The notes under the pieces were generated by a model, which worked only from the letters and a program-made list of their open reading frames with translations, ran no database searches and was not told where the DNA came from. A DNA stretch of 64,000 bases from VXNE01 sp965200505 (GTDB taxonomy: Bacteria > Pseudomonadota > Gammaproteobacteria > Pseudomonadales > Azotimanducaceae), in contig OZ241343.1 in NCBI GenBank assembly GCA_965200505.1, positions 3,534,001 to 3,598,000 of the forward strand, written 5' to 3'. The translations under genes were made by a program, and so were the position numbers. Shown piece after piece: positions 26,458-36,900 of this stretch (positions are counted from its first letter, which is position 1; each line of letters opens with the position of its first letter).

Positions 26458-27173
26458 TGGACGAATCGCTGGCCGGCTTGGCGCCGGCGCTGGCGGCCAG
26501 CATCCGCGCCGGCCAGACGCTGCCCAAGATTCCGGCCGGGCTGGGCTTGGACGATGCCTACACCGTGCAGAAGGCGGTGGTGGAAGCCGTTGCGGGAGAT
26601 GCCGTGGCGGGTTTCAAGGCCGGCATGACGGCGCCGGCCGCGCAAGCCGCGTTCGGCTTGCCCGGGCCGGTCATCGGCAGCTTGTACGCGGCCGGACGCT
26701 TGGCGCCGGGCGCCAGGGTGGCCGGCGGCGCCGGCGTCAGCTTGGAATGTGAGATCGGCATCGTCGTGGATGGCGACGGAGCGCCCCAAAGCGCCGGCCC
26801 CGTGGTGGAGGTGCCGCGCATGGCGTTCGCGGACGACGCCGACCGCACCGGCGCCAACTTGGTGGCCTGCAACATCGCCGCGGATCGCTTCATTGTCGGC
26901 GCCCAGTTGCCGTGGCGCGACGTTTACGGCGATGTGCGCATTGCGCTCACCCGCGATGGCGAGACGGTGACGGCGGCGCCGGCCAGCGATGCGTTGGGCG
27001 GCCCCCACGCGGCGCTGGCGTGGATGCTGGAGGAAGCCCGCCAGCGTGGCCTGCAGGTGGCGGACGGCATGCTCCTCATCACCGGCGCCTGCGGTGGCAT
27101 CCATCCGGCGGCGCCGGGTGCCTACGTGGCGGACTATGGCGACTTGGGCCGGATTGAGTTCGAGGTGGTTTGA
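26457..27173 (+). CDS. 2-keto-4-pentenoate hydratase/FAH-family protein (MhpD-like)
   Basis: Protein of 238 residues in the 2-keto-4-pentenoate hydratase/2-oxohepta-3-ene-dioate hydratase family, which acts late in meta-cleavage of aromatics and related pathways. Family features include GFKAGMTAPAAQAAFGLPGPVIGSLY and a metal-binding acidic strand LECEIGIVV. It starts by TGATG overlap with the acyl-CoA dehydrogenase stop. No ring-cleavage dioxygenase is nearby, so the actual substrate is uncertain and the family name should not be taken as the reaction. Confidence 0.82.
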   Translation: MDESLAGLAPALAASIRAGQTLPKIPAGLGLDDAYTVQKAVVEAVAGDAVAGFKAGMTAPAAQAAFGLPGPVIGSLYAAGRLAPGARVAGGAGVSLECEIGIVVDGDGAPQSAGPVVEVPRMAFADDADRTGANLVACNIAADRFIVGAQLPWRDVYGDVRIALTRDGETVTAAPASDALGGPHAALAWMLEEARQRGLQVADGMLLITGACGGIHPAAPGAYVADYGDLGRIEFEVV

Positions 27174-28411
27174 GCACCGCTGACCGTGGCGTCGGCATGA
27201 TCTTCCCGATCCGCAGAACGCCCATTGGTTTCTTGATCTTGGTGAGCGTCGCCATGCCGCTCGGTCTATCCGTGTGGGCGGCGCTCCTGAACAACTTCGC
27301 CGTTGAGCGGGCGGCCTTCACGGGTTTGGAGATCGGCATCCTGCAGAGCCTGCGGGAGGTACCCGGCTTCCTCGCGTTCACCGCGGTGCTGGTGCTGCTC
27401 CTGCTCCGGGAGCAGACGTTCGCCGTGTTGGCCCTTGCGCTCTTTGGTTTGGGCGCGGCGCTGACTGGGTTGTTCCCATTCGAGTTCGGCCTCTATTGCA
27501 CAACCGTGGCCATGTCCATCGGCTTCCACTATGCGGAGGCGTTGAAGCAATCACTCTCGCTGCAATGGCTCGCCAAAGACGAAGCGCCGCGGCTGCTGGG
27601 CCGCTTGCTGGCCATCAGCGCCATGACTTCGATCATCTGCTATGGCCTCGTGTGGATCGCACTGCAGGTGTTCGCCATCGACTATGCCGGCATCTACGCG
27701 CTGGCCGGTGCCGGCGTAATGGCGTTGGCGGTGTTGCTCGCCTTGTTCCCACATTTCGAGGCGCGCACACCCCAACGCAAATCCCTGGTGTTGCGCCGCC
27801 GCTACTGGGTGTACTACGGGTTGACCTTCCTCGCCGGGGCGCGACGGCAGATATTCATGGTGTTCGCCGCCTTCCTGATGGTGGAGAAGTTCGGCTACAG
27901 CGCCGCCAACATGGCCGCCCTGATGCTTCTGAACCATGTGTTCACATGGCTTTTCGCAGAACGCATCGGCGCATTGATCGGGCGCATCGGTGAACGCGCC
28001 GCGCTCACGTTCGAGTATTTGGGGTTGATCGGCGTGTTTGTCGCCTACGCTTTCGTGGAGAACGCTTGGTTCGCCGCCGGCCTCTATGTGGTGGATCACT
28101 TGTTCTTCGCCTTCGCCATCGCCATCAAGACGTATTTCCAAAAGATCGCCGACCCGGCCGACATCGCCTCCACCGCCGGCGTCTCCTTCACCATCAACCA
28201 CATCGCCGCGGTGCTGGGGCCGGCTGCCCTCGGCTTGGTCTGGCTGACATCCCCCAGCGCCGTGTTCCTCATCGGCGCATCCTTCGCCGCCGCCTCCCTC
28301 CTGCTCTCGCAGAACATCCCGGCGCAACCGACGATGGGCAACGAGGCGGTGTTGGGTGGCACCCGGCAGTCTTCGTTGGATGCGCCCGCCACGGTTCATC
28401 CAGGCCGGTGA
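27170..28411 (+). CDS. MFS transporter
   Basis: Protein of 413 residues with about twelve hydrophobic helices, consistent with the major facilitator superfamily. The central loop between helices 6 and 7 contains the basic segment RTPQRKSLVLRRRYW. No substrate-specific motif was recognised. A TTG start at 27170 overlaps the previous stop (TTGA) and has GAGGTGG just upstream; ATG 27197 is the alternative. It is probably the third gene of the operon with the dehydrogenase and hydratase, and may move their substrate. Confidence 0.8.
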   Translation: MSTADRGVGMIFPIRRTPIGFLILVSVAMPLGLSVWAALLNNFAVERAAFTGLEIGILQSLREVPGFLAFTAVLVLLLLREQTFAVLALALFGLGAALTGLFPFEFGLYCTTVAMSIGFHYAEALKQSLSLQWLAKDEAPRLLGRLLAISAMTSIICYGLVWIALQVFAIDYAGIYALAGAGVMALAVLLALFPHFEARTPQRKSLVLRRRYWVYYGLTFLAGARRQIFMVFAAFLMVEKFGYSAANMAALMLLNHVFTWLFAERIGALIGRIGERAALTFEYLGLIGVFVAYAFVENAWFAAGLYVVDHLFFAFAIAIKTYFQKIADPADIASTAGVSFTINHIAAVLGPAALGLVWLTSPSAVFLIGASFAAASLLLSQNIPAQPTMGNEAVLGGTRQSSLDAPATVHPGR

Positions 28412-28505
28412 AGGCGAGTTCGCCCTCCCAGCGGGAGTGCTACGATGTTCGCGTTGTCAACGCTGGGCGGGCGGAGGCCGCTTGGCGGCAAACAGAGGTA
28501 AGGAC

Positions 28506-28730
28506 ATGGGCTATCCGAAAGACGGCCGGCAGGGTTTTGATGCCTTGAAGTACAGGAACACCGTGCCGTGCCACGAAATCGACCACCGGGCGGTGCCGCG
28601 GGGCGAAGATCCGCCCCCCGCGAGTGCATGGCAACGGCATCTCGCCGCAACCGGCCGCCGCCGGGACGCCGCCAGCGCCCGGCAAGCCGTGCTCCCGCAA
28701 GCGGACCTCAAGCGCCTGCTGGGTTCCTGA
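28506..28730 (+). CDS. Small protein upstream of a PIN-domain gene (possible antitoxin)
   Basis: Protein of 74 residues, rich in Arg, Ala and Pro, with no recognised domain. ATG 28506 has AGAGGTAAGGA upstream. The gene lies 27 bases ahead of the PIN-domain gene on the same strand, the arrangement of many type II toxin-antitoxin pairs, but neither a DNA-binding fold nor a known antitoxin motif is evident. Antitoxin is an inference from position only. Confidence 0.55.
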   Translation: MGYPKDGRQGFDALKYRNTVPCHEIDHRAVPRGEDPPPASAWQRHLAATGRRRDAASARQAVLPQADLKRLLGS

Positions 28731-28757
28731 CTGTTCGGCGCACGGCGAGAGCGCATC

Positions 28758-29582
28758 TTGAACATTCCCAGTGGGCGCGGCATCGCCTTCGACACCAACA
28801 TGCTGGCCCGACCCACGCAACGGCGCTTGATGACGTTGTGGTGCGAACTGGCGGGTGTGCGCACGGCCGTCCTTCCGCAAGTGATGTTGGAGTTGACCGC
28901 CAAGCCGACCTTCGAGCCGCCGGCCGGCGTACGGGGTGCCCATGTGCAACGCATGGCGTGGGCAGAGATCGTCCGCGCGCCGCGGTCTCCGTTCGAGCAG
29001 ATCGAGCTGGACGCGCCGGCGCGAGCGCTGTTCGGCAGCATCCTCATGGAGTTCACGCTGCCATGCTTTCCGCTGCTCAACAACGTGGACGAGATCACGA
29101 CACACCCGGACGCGATTGTCGTGGCACAGGGTTTGGCCGCCGGCATGGACGTGATCGTCAGCAACAACATGAGAAGCATCGATCACTTCGAGATCAACGG
29201 CTTGGTGCGGGGAACATTCGGGCGCAATGCCGGGCTGTTGGTCGCAGCGGACGATGCGTTGCTTGAAGCGCACCCGTGCGGCGAGGGGGCCCGGGCGCTT
29301 CTGGCGATGGCCCTTGCGTCCGCTTGGCCTGATGACGCCCCGCGCATGACCATTGACGCCGCCGAGACCACACTGGCTAGCCTATGCAAAAGGCTCGAAG
29401 GGGCCACCATGCCGCAGACCGCCGCAAGGCTGCGAAGCCGCTTCGCCACGGAACGCGACCTGCAGTCCGTGCTGCGTGAAGCCGGTGAGATTTCAGCCTC
29501 GTCGAACGCCCTGCGCCATGAACGGGTGCGCACGGCCTGGGTCAAGCGGGGAGACGTCGATGTGTCGGAGCTTCCGGCCTGA
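28758..29582 (+). CDS. PIN-domain protein (predicted RNase)
   Basis: Protein of 274 residues. The N-terminal half has the PIN layout: strand with an acidic residue GIAFDTNML (D12), a conserved glutamate in VMLELTAKP, and PDAIVVAQGLAAGMDVIVSNNMRSIDHF, where the usual T-N/D-D end is SNNM. The C-terminal ~120 residues are helical and unassigned, making this longer than standalone PIN toxins of about 130 residues. The start is TTG with a weak ribosome site. The pairing with the small gene upstream suggests a toxin-antitoxin-like module, not proven. Confidence 0.65.
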   Translation: MNIPSGRGIAFDTNMLARPTQRRLMTLWCELAGVRTAVLPQVMLELTAKPTFEPPAGVRGAHVQRMAWAEIVRAPRSPFEQIELDAPARALFGSILMEFTLPCFPLLNNVDEITTHPDAIVVAQGLAAGMDVIVSNNMRSIDHFEINGLVRGTFGRNAGLLVAADDALLEAHPCGEGARALLAMALASAWPDDAPRMTIDAAETTLASLCKRLEGATMPQTAARLRSRFATERDLQSVLREAGEISASSNALRHERVRTAWVKRGDVDVSELPA

Positions 29583-29647
29583 ACCCTTTTCGGCGCTCGT
29601 CAATGGCGAGCTGGTGTCGGCTGCCGTGGGTCTTGGAGCGTAGCCGC

Positions 29648-30583
29648 CTAGTGCATCAGTCGGACTTCGTGCGGATTGATGCCACAGGCTTCAAGTAGGT
29701 TGACCGCCCGCTGGAGGGCGATTTCGGGCCCGACGTTACCCTCGAAATGGAAACTACCGGCTTGCTTGGGACGGGAGAATGGCTTCCCCTTCGTGTTGAG
29801 GGGTTCGGTGTTCAACAGAACATCGCCACGACGACTGCGCAATGGCCCCGATTGAACTTTTTCGCTGTCGACTAGCCACTCGACTGTCGCCTCGAGAATC
29901 ATCGCCCAGCCTCCCCTCACGTTTTTGGCACCTCCGCCTGGGAACACGAGCTGATGCGGCTTTGGCATGCCTTTCTCGTACTCAAATTGGGGAAGCGGCG
30001 TACCACCGCGGAGTCGGGACGAGGGCTCCCTTTTTTGATTCGGTGGCTCGTTATCCGTCGACTGTGGTTGGAGCCCATGGAACTTTGGCCGTGCTGTAAC
30101 GCTCTTGAAGTTGCCCGGCCACAACCAGAATAGATCCATGATGCCGGTGTTTCCCGTCACGTCGAATCCAAACTGTTGTTTCTCCTGCAAGGTCCCCGGT
30201 GCATGAAGATCGTAGCCTCTCCACTCATCGCCATTCGTAACGACGAAGTGCCGGCATCCTTGATTATAGCAGTATCCAATGGCTTGGTCCGCTGCCTTGT
30301 CTGCAACCAAGTCGTCCACTTCCAAGCTTCGGTCGAGCGGCTTCGCCTCGACGACTAAGCACAGCCTACTATCGTGCCTCATGGCGTAGTCAAGTCGCCC
30401 ACCGGGGATCGAATACTCGGTCAACACTTGATCTGGGTCGGCTAAACGCCAGCCGATTTCGGACAGTAGCGGATTTATCAGAGCATACCGCTTCGTGGAC
30501 TCGCTCTTCGCCAAGATGTTGCGGTGCTTGTTGATGCGCTCTCGGAGCTCGTCCACCAATCCTTGCAGTTCGTCAAGCCACAT
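29648..30583 (-). CDS. HsdR-N-like PD-(D/E)XK nuclease domain protein
   Basis: Protein of 311 residues. The N-terminal 180 residues match the nuclease domain at the start of type I restriction R subunits: an N-terminal helix, LINPLLSEIGWRL, then D65 in GGRLDYAM and E79-x-K81 in CLVVEAKP, with VTNGDEWRGYDL further on. The helicase motor of HsdR is absent; instead there is a linker and a C-terminal domain of about 110 residues that is not recognised. G+C is lower than its surroundings (55% in one line counted by hand). Free-standing proteins of this kind occur in defence islands; a nuclease role is an inference. Confidence 0.7.
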   Translation of the reverse strand: MWLDELQGLVDELRERINKHRNILAKSESTKRYALINPLLSEIGWRLADPDQVLTEYSIPGGRLDYAMRHDSRLCLVVEAKPLDRSLEVDDLVADKAADQAIGYCYNQGCRHFVVTNGDEWRGYDLHAPGTLQEKQQFGFDVTGNTGIMDLFWLWPGNFKSVTARPKFHGLQPQSTDNEPPNQKREPSSRLRGGTPLPQFEYEKGMPKPHQLVFPGGGAKNVRGGWAMILEATVEWLVDSEKVQSGPLRSRRGDVLLNTEPLNTKGKPFSRPKQAGSFHFEGNVGPEIALQRAVNLLEACGINPHEVRLMH

Positions 30584-30684
30584 TTAATCCCGCCTCCTAG
30601 AGGCTCGCCAAGAGCGTTGCACTATACCATCGCCGGCAGCGATCCATCGCTCCTGTTTTTGACGGCACACCAATGCTTGCGCCA

Positions 30685-32538
30685 TCAGATGGCCTCCCGC
30701 GCCACCAATTCCCAGCCGCGGAACACCAAGGCGATGCCGGTGAACTGGATGGTCGGGTGTTGTTCCGCCAAGCGCTCGTCGGCGAGGTAGCCGGCGAGTT
30801 GTGCCTTGGCGGCGTCGAGGGCCGCTTGCGTCGCCGCTTCACCGCCGGCTTCGCGCTTTAGGTACTTGAGCTCAACGACATAGCCGTGGCGCAAGGTTGG
30901 ATATCGCGCTGTTAACGGCGTGAGCACGATGTCGGCGTAGCCCTTGCCGAGTTCGTGCTCCGTATGGAACACGAAGCAGCTCGCCGCGCCGAGGTAGGCG
31001 GCGAGGAAGCCTTGGAGCAGTCGCTCGCCCTGGACATAGTCGCGCACACCGGTCTGGCGTCGCACTGCGTCCGCGAGGAAGTCCACCGCCGGGTGCCAAG
31101 CGCCGTCCCGCGCCATCGCCCAGGTGAGGTTCTCGAACATCAAGTGGTCCACGGAGAACACGCCTACGTCGCGGTAGGCGTCTCGCAAGTAACCGTACAT
31201 CAGGCGGCGCACGGTCTGGTTTGGAATGCCCAGTCGCGGGTGCCCGTCCTCGACGCCGCGGATGGAGAGCAATCCAAAGCAGTGCAGCAACGTGAGGAAG
31301 TTCTCCCGTTGGCCGAGCTGTTCCACGGGAAAACTCATGCTTAAGTCCGAGTCAACCCGGCCTTCGGCGATCACTTGGCGCAGCACGTCGAAGTTGCCGT
31401 TTGTGCCGAGCGCCCTCGCGGTGTGCAGCTCGGCGCTGTTCGAGATCCTGCGCGGCGCGTCTGCGCCGACCTGTGCCGCGGCGTCCGCCGACCGTTCGGC
31501 GGCAAGTGTGGCATCGCGGTTCACCACCACTAGATGGCGCAGCTTCACATAGTCCACACGCACGTTTGCATCGATCAGATCGTGCGGCCCTTCGGCGTTG
31601 GGGATGCTGTGCTTCAAGTAATAGAGCACCATGTCCGTGTTGTACACGTCTTCCGTGGCGCTCTTGGCAAAGCGGTAGCCGTTGTACCACTCGCGCATCA
31701 ACGCCATGGCCGCATCGGCGTCTTCGTCGAAAACACCCAAGCCTCGATACATCTCCACCAGCGCACGCACTTCCGATTCGGTGAAGCCCACCATGTCCTG
31801 GTACTTGGCATTGAAGCTGATGTTGGTGCCGACGTTGAAACCGCTGGTCACGTCGTCCATCGTCACCGGCGAGACGCCGGTGATGAACAGCCGCTCGAGA
31901 CTGCCGGATTCCGTGCCCGCCTTCAGGGTGGCGAAGAAGTCCCGGAAGAAGCCGCTGCCGTGCGTCATTGAGTGGTAGGCGGCCAAACCCTCGCCAGCGA
32001 GGATTGTGTTGGCGAAGTTGTCGTACTCGTCGATCAGCACATACAAGCGAACGCCGAGCCGTTCGGCGTGGTGGAAAAGCTCGTCCAGCCGGCCGCCCAG
32101 CCTCGGTGGCGACAGGATGCGCTGGGCGATTTTCTCCGGAAACAGATCGTCGTTGACCTCCAGCATCCCCCGCAGGTGGGTGTGGCAATGGCCCTCGAAG
32201 TCTTCCTCCAACGTCGAGAGGCGCTTGCTGAAAGCGGAGAAGTTGAGCCGCAGCACGGCGTACCGGCTGCGGTTGGCGGTGGGCTCGCGGCCGATGTCCG
32301 TGCCGGCGAACAGCGCCTCGAAGTTGTCTTTGCGCGTGCGGTCGTAGTAGTGCTCCAGGATCGAAATCCAGCAGGACTTGCCGAACCGCCGCGGCCGCAG
32401 CAGGAACACATGGCGCTCGTTCTCCAAGTCGCGCAGGAAGCGCGTCTTGTCCACGTACAGGAAGCCCTCGCGGCGGATGGCGCTGAAGTCCGCCATGCCG
32501 TAGGGAATTGGCGGATAGGGCAGGTGGGTGGCGGCCAT
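30685..32538 (-). CDS. AAA-ATPase-like protein with C-terminal PD-(D/E)XK nuclease domain
   Basis: Protein of 617 residues. The N-terminus (PYGMADFSAIRREGFLYVDKT) with Walker A-like RPRRFGKS and Walker B VLIDEYDN is typical of the AAA-ATPase-like family (PF09820), and the C-terminus has GKGYADIVL and HGYVVELKYLK, the acidic and E-x-K residues of the associated PD-(D/E)XK domain (PF08011). Such proteins are widespread and often multicopy in anaerobes and symbionts, with unknown function. ATG 32538 has GAAGGAACC upstream. It is 101 bases upstream of the HsdR-N-like gene on the same strand. Confidence 0.82.
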   Translation of the reverse strand: MAATHLPYPPIPYGMADFSAIRREGFLYVDKTRFLRDLENERHVFLLRPRRFGKSCWISILEHYYDRTRKDNFEALFAGTDIGREPTANRSRYAVLRLNFSAFSKRLSTLEEDFEGHCHTHLRGMLEVNDDLFPEKIAQRILSPPRLGGRLDELFHHAERLGVRLYVLIDEYDNFANTILAGEGLAAYHSMTHGSGFFRDFFATLKAGTESGSLERLFITGVSPVTMDDVTSGFNVGTNISFNAKYQDMVGFTESEVRALVEMYRGLGVFDEDADAAMALMREWYNGYRFAKSATEDVYNTDMVLYYLKHSIPNAEGPHDLIDANVRVDYVKLRHLVVVNRDATLAAERSADAAAQVGADAPRRISNSAELHTARALGTNGNFDVLRQVIAEGRVDSDLSMSFPVEQLGQRENFLTLLHCFGLLSIRGVEDGHPRLGIPNQTVRRLMYGYLRDAYRDVGVFSVDHLMFENLTWAMARDGAWHPAVDFLADAVRRQTGVRDYVQGERLLQGFLAAYLGAASCFVFHTEHELGKGYADIVLTPLTARYPTLRHGYVVELKYLKREAGGEAATQAALDAAKAQLAGYLADERLAEQHPTIQFTGIALVFRGWELVAREAI

Positions 32539-32664
32539 GGTTCCTTCGCTCTCGCGCACCGTGCGCCGGCGGATTCTCACACCGCCGCGATGGGCTGTCC
32601 AACGCAACGCCAGCCTCCGACCGACAGGTTATGATTCCGCCCTTTCCCAACCGCGACGCCGCCG

Positions 32665-33846
32665 ATGCCAAACCTGCCGCTCAAGCCCTACACCGTGCTA
32701 GACCTCACCATCGCCCGCGCCGGCCCCACCGCGGCGCGCCTGCTGGCGGATTGGGGCGCCAACGTGGTGCGTGTCGAGGCGCCGCGCACGGGCCGGGGGT
32801 TGACGGGCGCCCGGCGCGGGCCGGACGAGCAGAACCTGCATCGGAACAAGCGCAGCGTCGCCATCGACTTGAAGGATGCCGCGGGCCACGCGGCGTTCAT
32901 GCGCCTCGTCAAGCAGGCGGACGTCATCGTCGAGAACTTCCGGGCGGACGTGAAGCATCGCCTGCGCATCGATTACGCCGCGGTGCGGGAGGTCAACCCA
33001 GCCATCATCTATGCCAGCATCTCCGGTTTCGGGCAGGAGGGACCTTACAGTGAACGCGCCGGCGTGGATCAGATCGTGCAAGGCATGAGCGGGTTGATGT
33101 CGGTGACGGGCACTGCCGAGAGTGGGCCGTTGCGCGTCGGCATCGCCATCAGCGACACCTCCGCGGGGATGTTCCTGGGGCAGGGCATCCTGCTCGCGCT
33201 CCTGCACCGGGAGCGCACCGGCGAAGGGCAGTGGGTACACACCTCGCTCTTGGAGGCGATGCTCAACAAGCTCGACTTCCAAGGCGCCCGCTACACCATG
33301 CTGGGCGACGTGCCCGAACCGCAAGGCAACGACCATCCCACCGCCACCCCGATGGGCACGTTCGCCTGCGCCGATGGCTTCGTGAACATCGCCGCGCCGT
33401 CGGATCGGATGTGGCAGGACTTCTGCCGTGCCGTGGGCGCCCCGGAGCTGCGTGAAGCGGAACACTACGCCACGTTCGCCGGGCGCCGGGAGTGCCGGGA
33501 GCGCCTGAAACGAGACATGGAGGCGGTGCTGGCCCGCTTCACCGTGGCCGAGCTCATCGAGCGGCTCAACGCGGTGGGCGTGCCGTGCGGCCCCATCAAC
33601 ACCATCGCGGATGGCTTCGACAACCCGCAGGCGCGGCATCTCAAGATGACGAAGCCGGCGCCGCATCGGGAGTTGGGAGACTTGCACCTCATCCGCTCGC
33701 CCATCAATCTGTCCAAGTTCCCCCATGCCGAGCGCTTTGACCGCGCCGCGCCGGATCCGGGGCAGGACACGCGGGAAGTGTTGCGGGAGTTCGGGTTCTC
33801 GCCGCGGGAGATCGCGGCGTTGAGCCAAGAGCGCACGGTGGCTTGA
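32665..33846 (+). CDS. CaiB/BaiF family CoA-transferase
   Basis: Protein of 393 residues, a class III CoA-transferase moving CoA between carboxylates. Seen: VLDLTIARAGPTAARLLADWGANVVRVE, RNKRSVAIDLKD, ADVIVENFR, the HTSLLEAML helix and VPCGPINTIADG. The first TM-like text is absent; it is cytoplasmic. TATGAT at 32630-32635 may be a -10 box. The biotin carboxylase gene follows within about 60 bases, so activation of an acid to its CoA ester and then carboxylation is a reasonable reading. Confidence 0.92.
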   Translation: MPNLPLKPYTVLDLTIARAGPTAARLLADWGANVVRVEAPRTGRGLTGARRGPDEQNLHRNKRSVAIDLKDAAGHAAFMRLVKQADVIVENFRADVKHRLRIDYAAVREVNPAIIYASISGFGQEGPYSERAGVDQIVQGMSGLMSVTGTAESGPLRVGIAISDTSAGMFLGQGILLALLHRERTGEGQWVHTSLLEAMLNKLDFQGARYTMLGDVPEPQGNDHPTATPMGTFACADGFVNIAAPSDRMWQDFCRAVGAPELREAEHYATFAGRRECRERLKRDMEAVLARFTVAELIERLNAVGVPCGPINTIADGFDNPQARHLKMTKPAPHRELGDLHLIRSPINLSKFPHAERFDRAAPDPGQDTREVLREFGFSPREIAALSQERTVA

Positions 33847-33905
33847 GGAGCCGCCCTCATTGCGTGGGAACGGGAACAAGAGTCCATGGACAGAAGGGGA
33901 GTGCC

Positions 33906-36900
33906 TTGCGTTTCGACTCCATCTTGATCGCCAATCGGGGCGAGATCGCCATCCGCATCGCCCGCGCCGCGGCAGACTTGGGCTTGCGCTCGGTCACCGT
34001 ACATTCCGAAGACGATGGCCAGAGCCTGCACACCCGGGTGGCGGACGCGACGCACGCCCTCGCCGGTGTGGGCATCGCCGCCTATCTCGACGAGCAAGCC
34101 ATCGTCGATGCGGCGCTGGCGGCCGGTTGCGGCGCCATCCATCCGGGGTATGGCTTTCTGGCCGAACGAGCGTCCTTCGCGCGGCGCTGCGCCGCGGCGG
34201 GCATCGTCTTCATCGGCCCGAAGACCGAACACCTGGAGCTATTCGGCGACAAGGCCCGCGCCCGCGCCGCGGCGGTGGCGGCCGGTGTGCCGGTGCCGGC
34301 GGGGCTCGACCGGGCGGTCTCGTTGGCCGAGGCGCAGGCGTTCTTCGCGTCGTTGAACGGCGGCGCCATGATCGTGAAGGCGGTGGCGGGCGGCGGCGGA
34401 CGCGGCACCCGCATCGTCGAAGACGGCGGCGAATTGGCCTCGGCATATGAACGCTGCCAATCCGAGGCGAACAGCGCCTTCGGCGTGCCGGATGTCTATG
34501 TGGAGGCATTCCTGCCGCGGGCGCGCCATGTGGAGGTGCAGATCCTCGGCGATGAGCAGGGCGCGGTGGCGCATTTGGGGGAACGCGAGTGTAGTGTGCA
34601 GCGGCGCCACCAAAAGGTGGTGGAAGTGGCGCCGGCGCCGGCCTTGGACGATGCCGTTCGGCAAGACATCATCGCCGCCGCCGTGCGCTTCGCCGAAGGG
34701 CAGGGCTACGCCAATCTCGGCACCTTCGAGTTCTTGGTGGACGCTTCGGGCCAGGCCGGTGCCCAGCCCTTCGTCTTCATCGAGACGAACGCGCGTTTGC
34801 AGGTGGAGCACACCGTCACCGAGGAAGTGACGGGCGTGGACCTAGTGCAAACGCAGATTCGCCTGGCCCAAGGCGCCAGCCTCGGCGAGCTGGGCTTGGC
34901 TGATCCCGGCGTCGCCGAGCCACGCGGCTACGCCATTCAAGCGCGGGTGAACATGGAGACCGTGGGCGAAGACGGCGCCATCCGGCCCGCCGCCGGCACC
35001 CTCACCGCCTACGACGCGCCGAACGGGCCGGGCGTGCGCACGGATGGCTTTGGCTACGCCGGCTACCCAGTGAGTTCCGCGTTCGATTCGCTGCTTGCGA
35101 AAGTCATCGGCCATGCGCCGGTTGGAGGCTTCGCCGCCGCGGTCGCCCGCACGCTGCGGGCGCTGTCGGAGTTTCGCCTTGAAGGGGTGGGCACTAACCT
35201 AAGGTTCCTTGAGAACGTGATTGGCCATGCGGACTTCGCCGCTGGTGAGGTTTACACGCGCTGGGTGGATGAGCGCATGGCCGAACTCGCGGTGCCCGCC
35301 GGGGCCGGTCGCGTGCGCTTCGTCGAAGGCGCGGCCGGCGTTGCGGACGACGGCGCCGCGGCCGGTTTCGCCGGCGCCCGGGTGGACACCAGCGACCCCC
35401 TCGCGCTCTTCGACCACGACGCCAAGGTGAAGGCGCAAGCGGCCGAGGCGCCGGACGAGCCGGCGTTCGCCGCGCCGGAGGGCACCACGGGCCTGAGTTC
35501 GCCCATCCAAGGCACCATCGTGTCGATCGAAGTGGCGCCGGGCGACGAGGTGCGCACCGGCCAACAGGTGGCCGTGGTCGAGGCGATGAAGATGGAACAC
35601 GTCATCGCCGCGGAGCACGATGGCGTCGTCCGCGAAGTGACGATGCGCCAAGGCGATGTGGTGCGCGAAGGCTACCCCATCGTGTTCATCGAGGAGGCGG
35701 AGGTGACTGGCGAGGCCGGCGCGGCCGCAGAAGCGCTGGACCCAGACTACATCCGCCCAGACTTGGCGCTTGCCAACGAGCGGCATGCCTACACGTTGGA
35801 CGAGAATCGCCCGGAAGCGGTGGCCAAGCGCTATGCGCGAGGCTATCGGATGCCGCGCGAGAACATCGACCAATTGATGGACCCGGGCTCCTTCAAGGAG
35901 TACTGGCCGCTCATCGTGGCGCGTCAGCACCAACGCCACGACATGGAGACGCTGCGCCGCGACACGCCGGCGGATGGCGTGGTGGCCGGCATCGGCACGG
36001 TGAACGCCGACCTGTTCGGCGAGGAAGCCGCCCGCGCCATGATCGTCCACTACGACTACACGGTGCTGGCCGGTACCCAAGGCGGCCGCAACCACTACAA
36101 GCAAGACCGGATGTTCGATCTGGCGGACCGCTTCCGCATCCCACTCATCCTGTTCGGCGAGGGGGGCGGCGGTCGGCCGGGGGATGACCGCACCGGCCCC
36201 GGCGTGGCCTTTGACGTCCACACTTTCACCCAGTTCTCCAAGCTGTCCGGGCTGGTGCCCATGGTGAGCGTCATCAACGGCCGCACGTTCGCCGGCAACA
36301 CGGCGTTGGTGGCCTGCTGCGACGTCATCATCGCCACGGAAGGCAGCACGGTGGCCATGGGCGGCCCGGCGATGATCGAAGGCGGCGGGCTCGGCATATA
36401 CACGCCCGAGGAAGTGGGGCCGATGTCCTTCCAAGTGCCGAACGGCGTGGTGGACATCCTCTGTCGGGACGAAGAACACGCCGTCGAGGTGGCCAAGCAA
36501 TACCTCTCCTACTTCCAAGGCGCCACCACGCAATGGGAAGCCAACGACCAGCGGCCCCTGCGCCATGTCGTGCCGGAGAATCGCCTGCGCCTCTACGACA
36601 TGCGCGAAATCATCCGCACCATCGCGGACGTGGGCTCGGTGCTGGAGATTCGCGAGCAGTTCGGCGTCGGCGTCATCACCGCGTTCATTCGCGTGGAAGG
36701 CCGGCCGATGGGCGTCATCGCCAACAATCCGCATCACTTGGCCGGCGCCATCGATTCGGATGGCGCGGACAAGGGGGCCCGCTTCATTCAGCTCTGCGAC
36801 GCCTTCGACATCCCTGTGCTCAGCCTGATGGATTGCCCCGGCATGATGGTGGGGCCGGATGTGGAGCGCACCGCCCTCGTGCGCCACTGCGTGCGGATGT

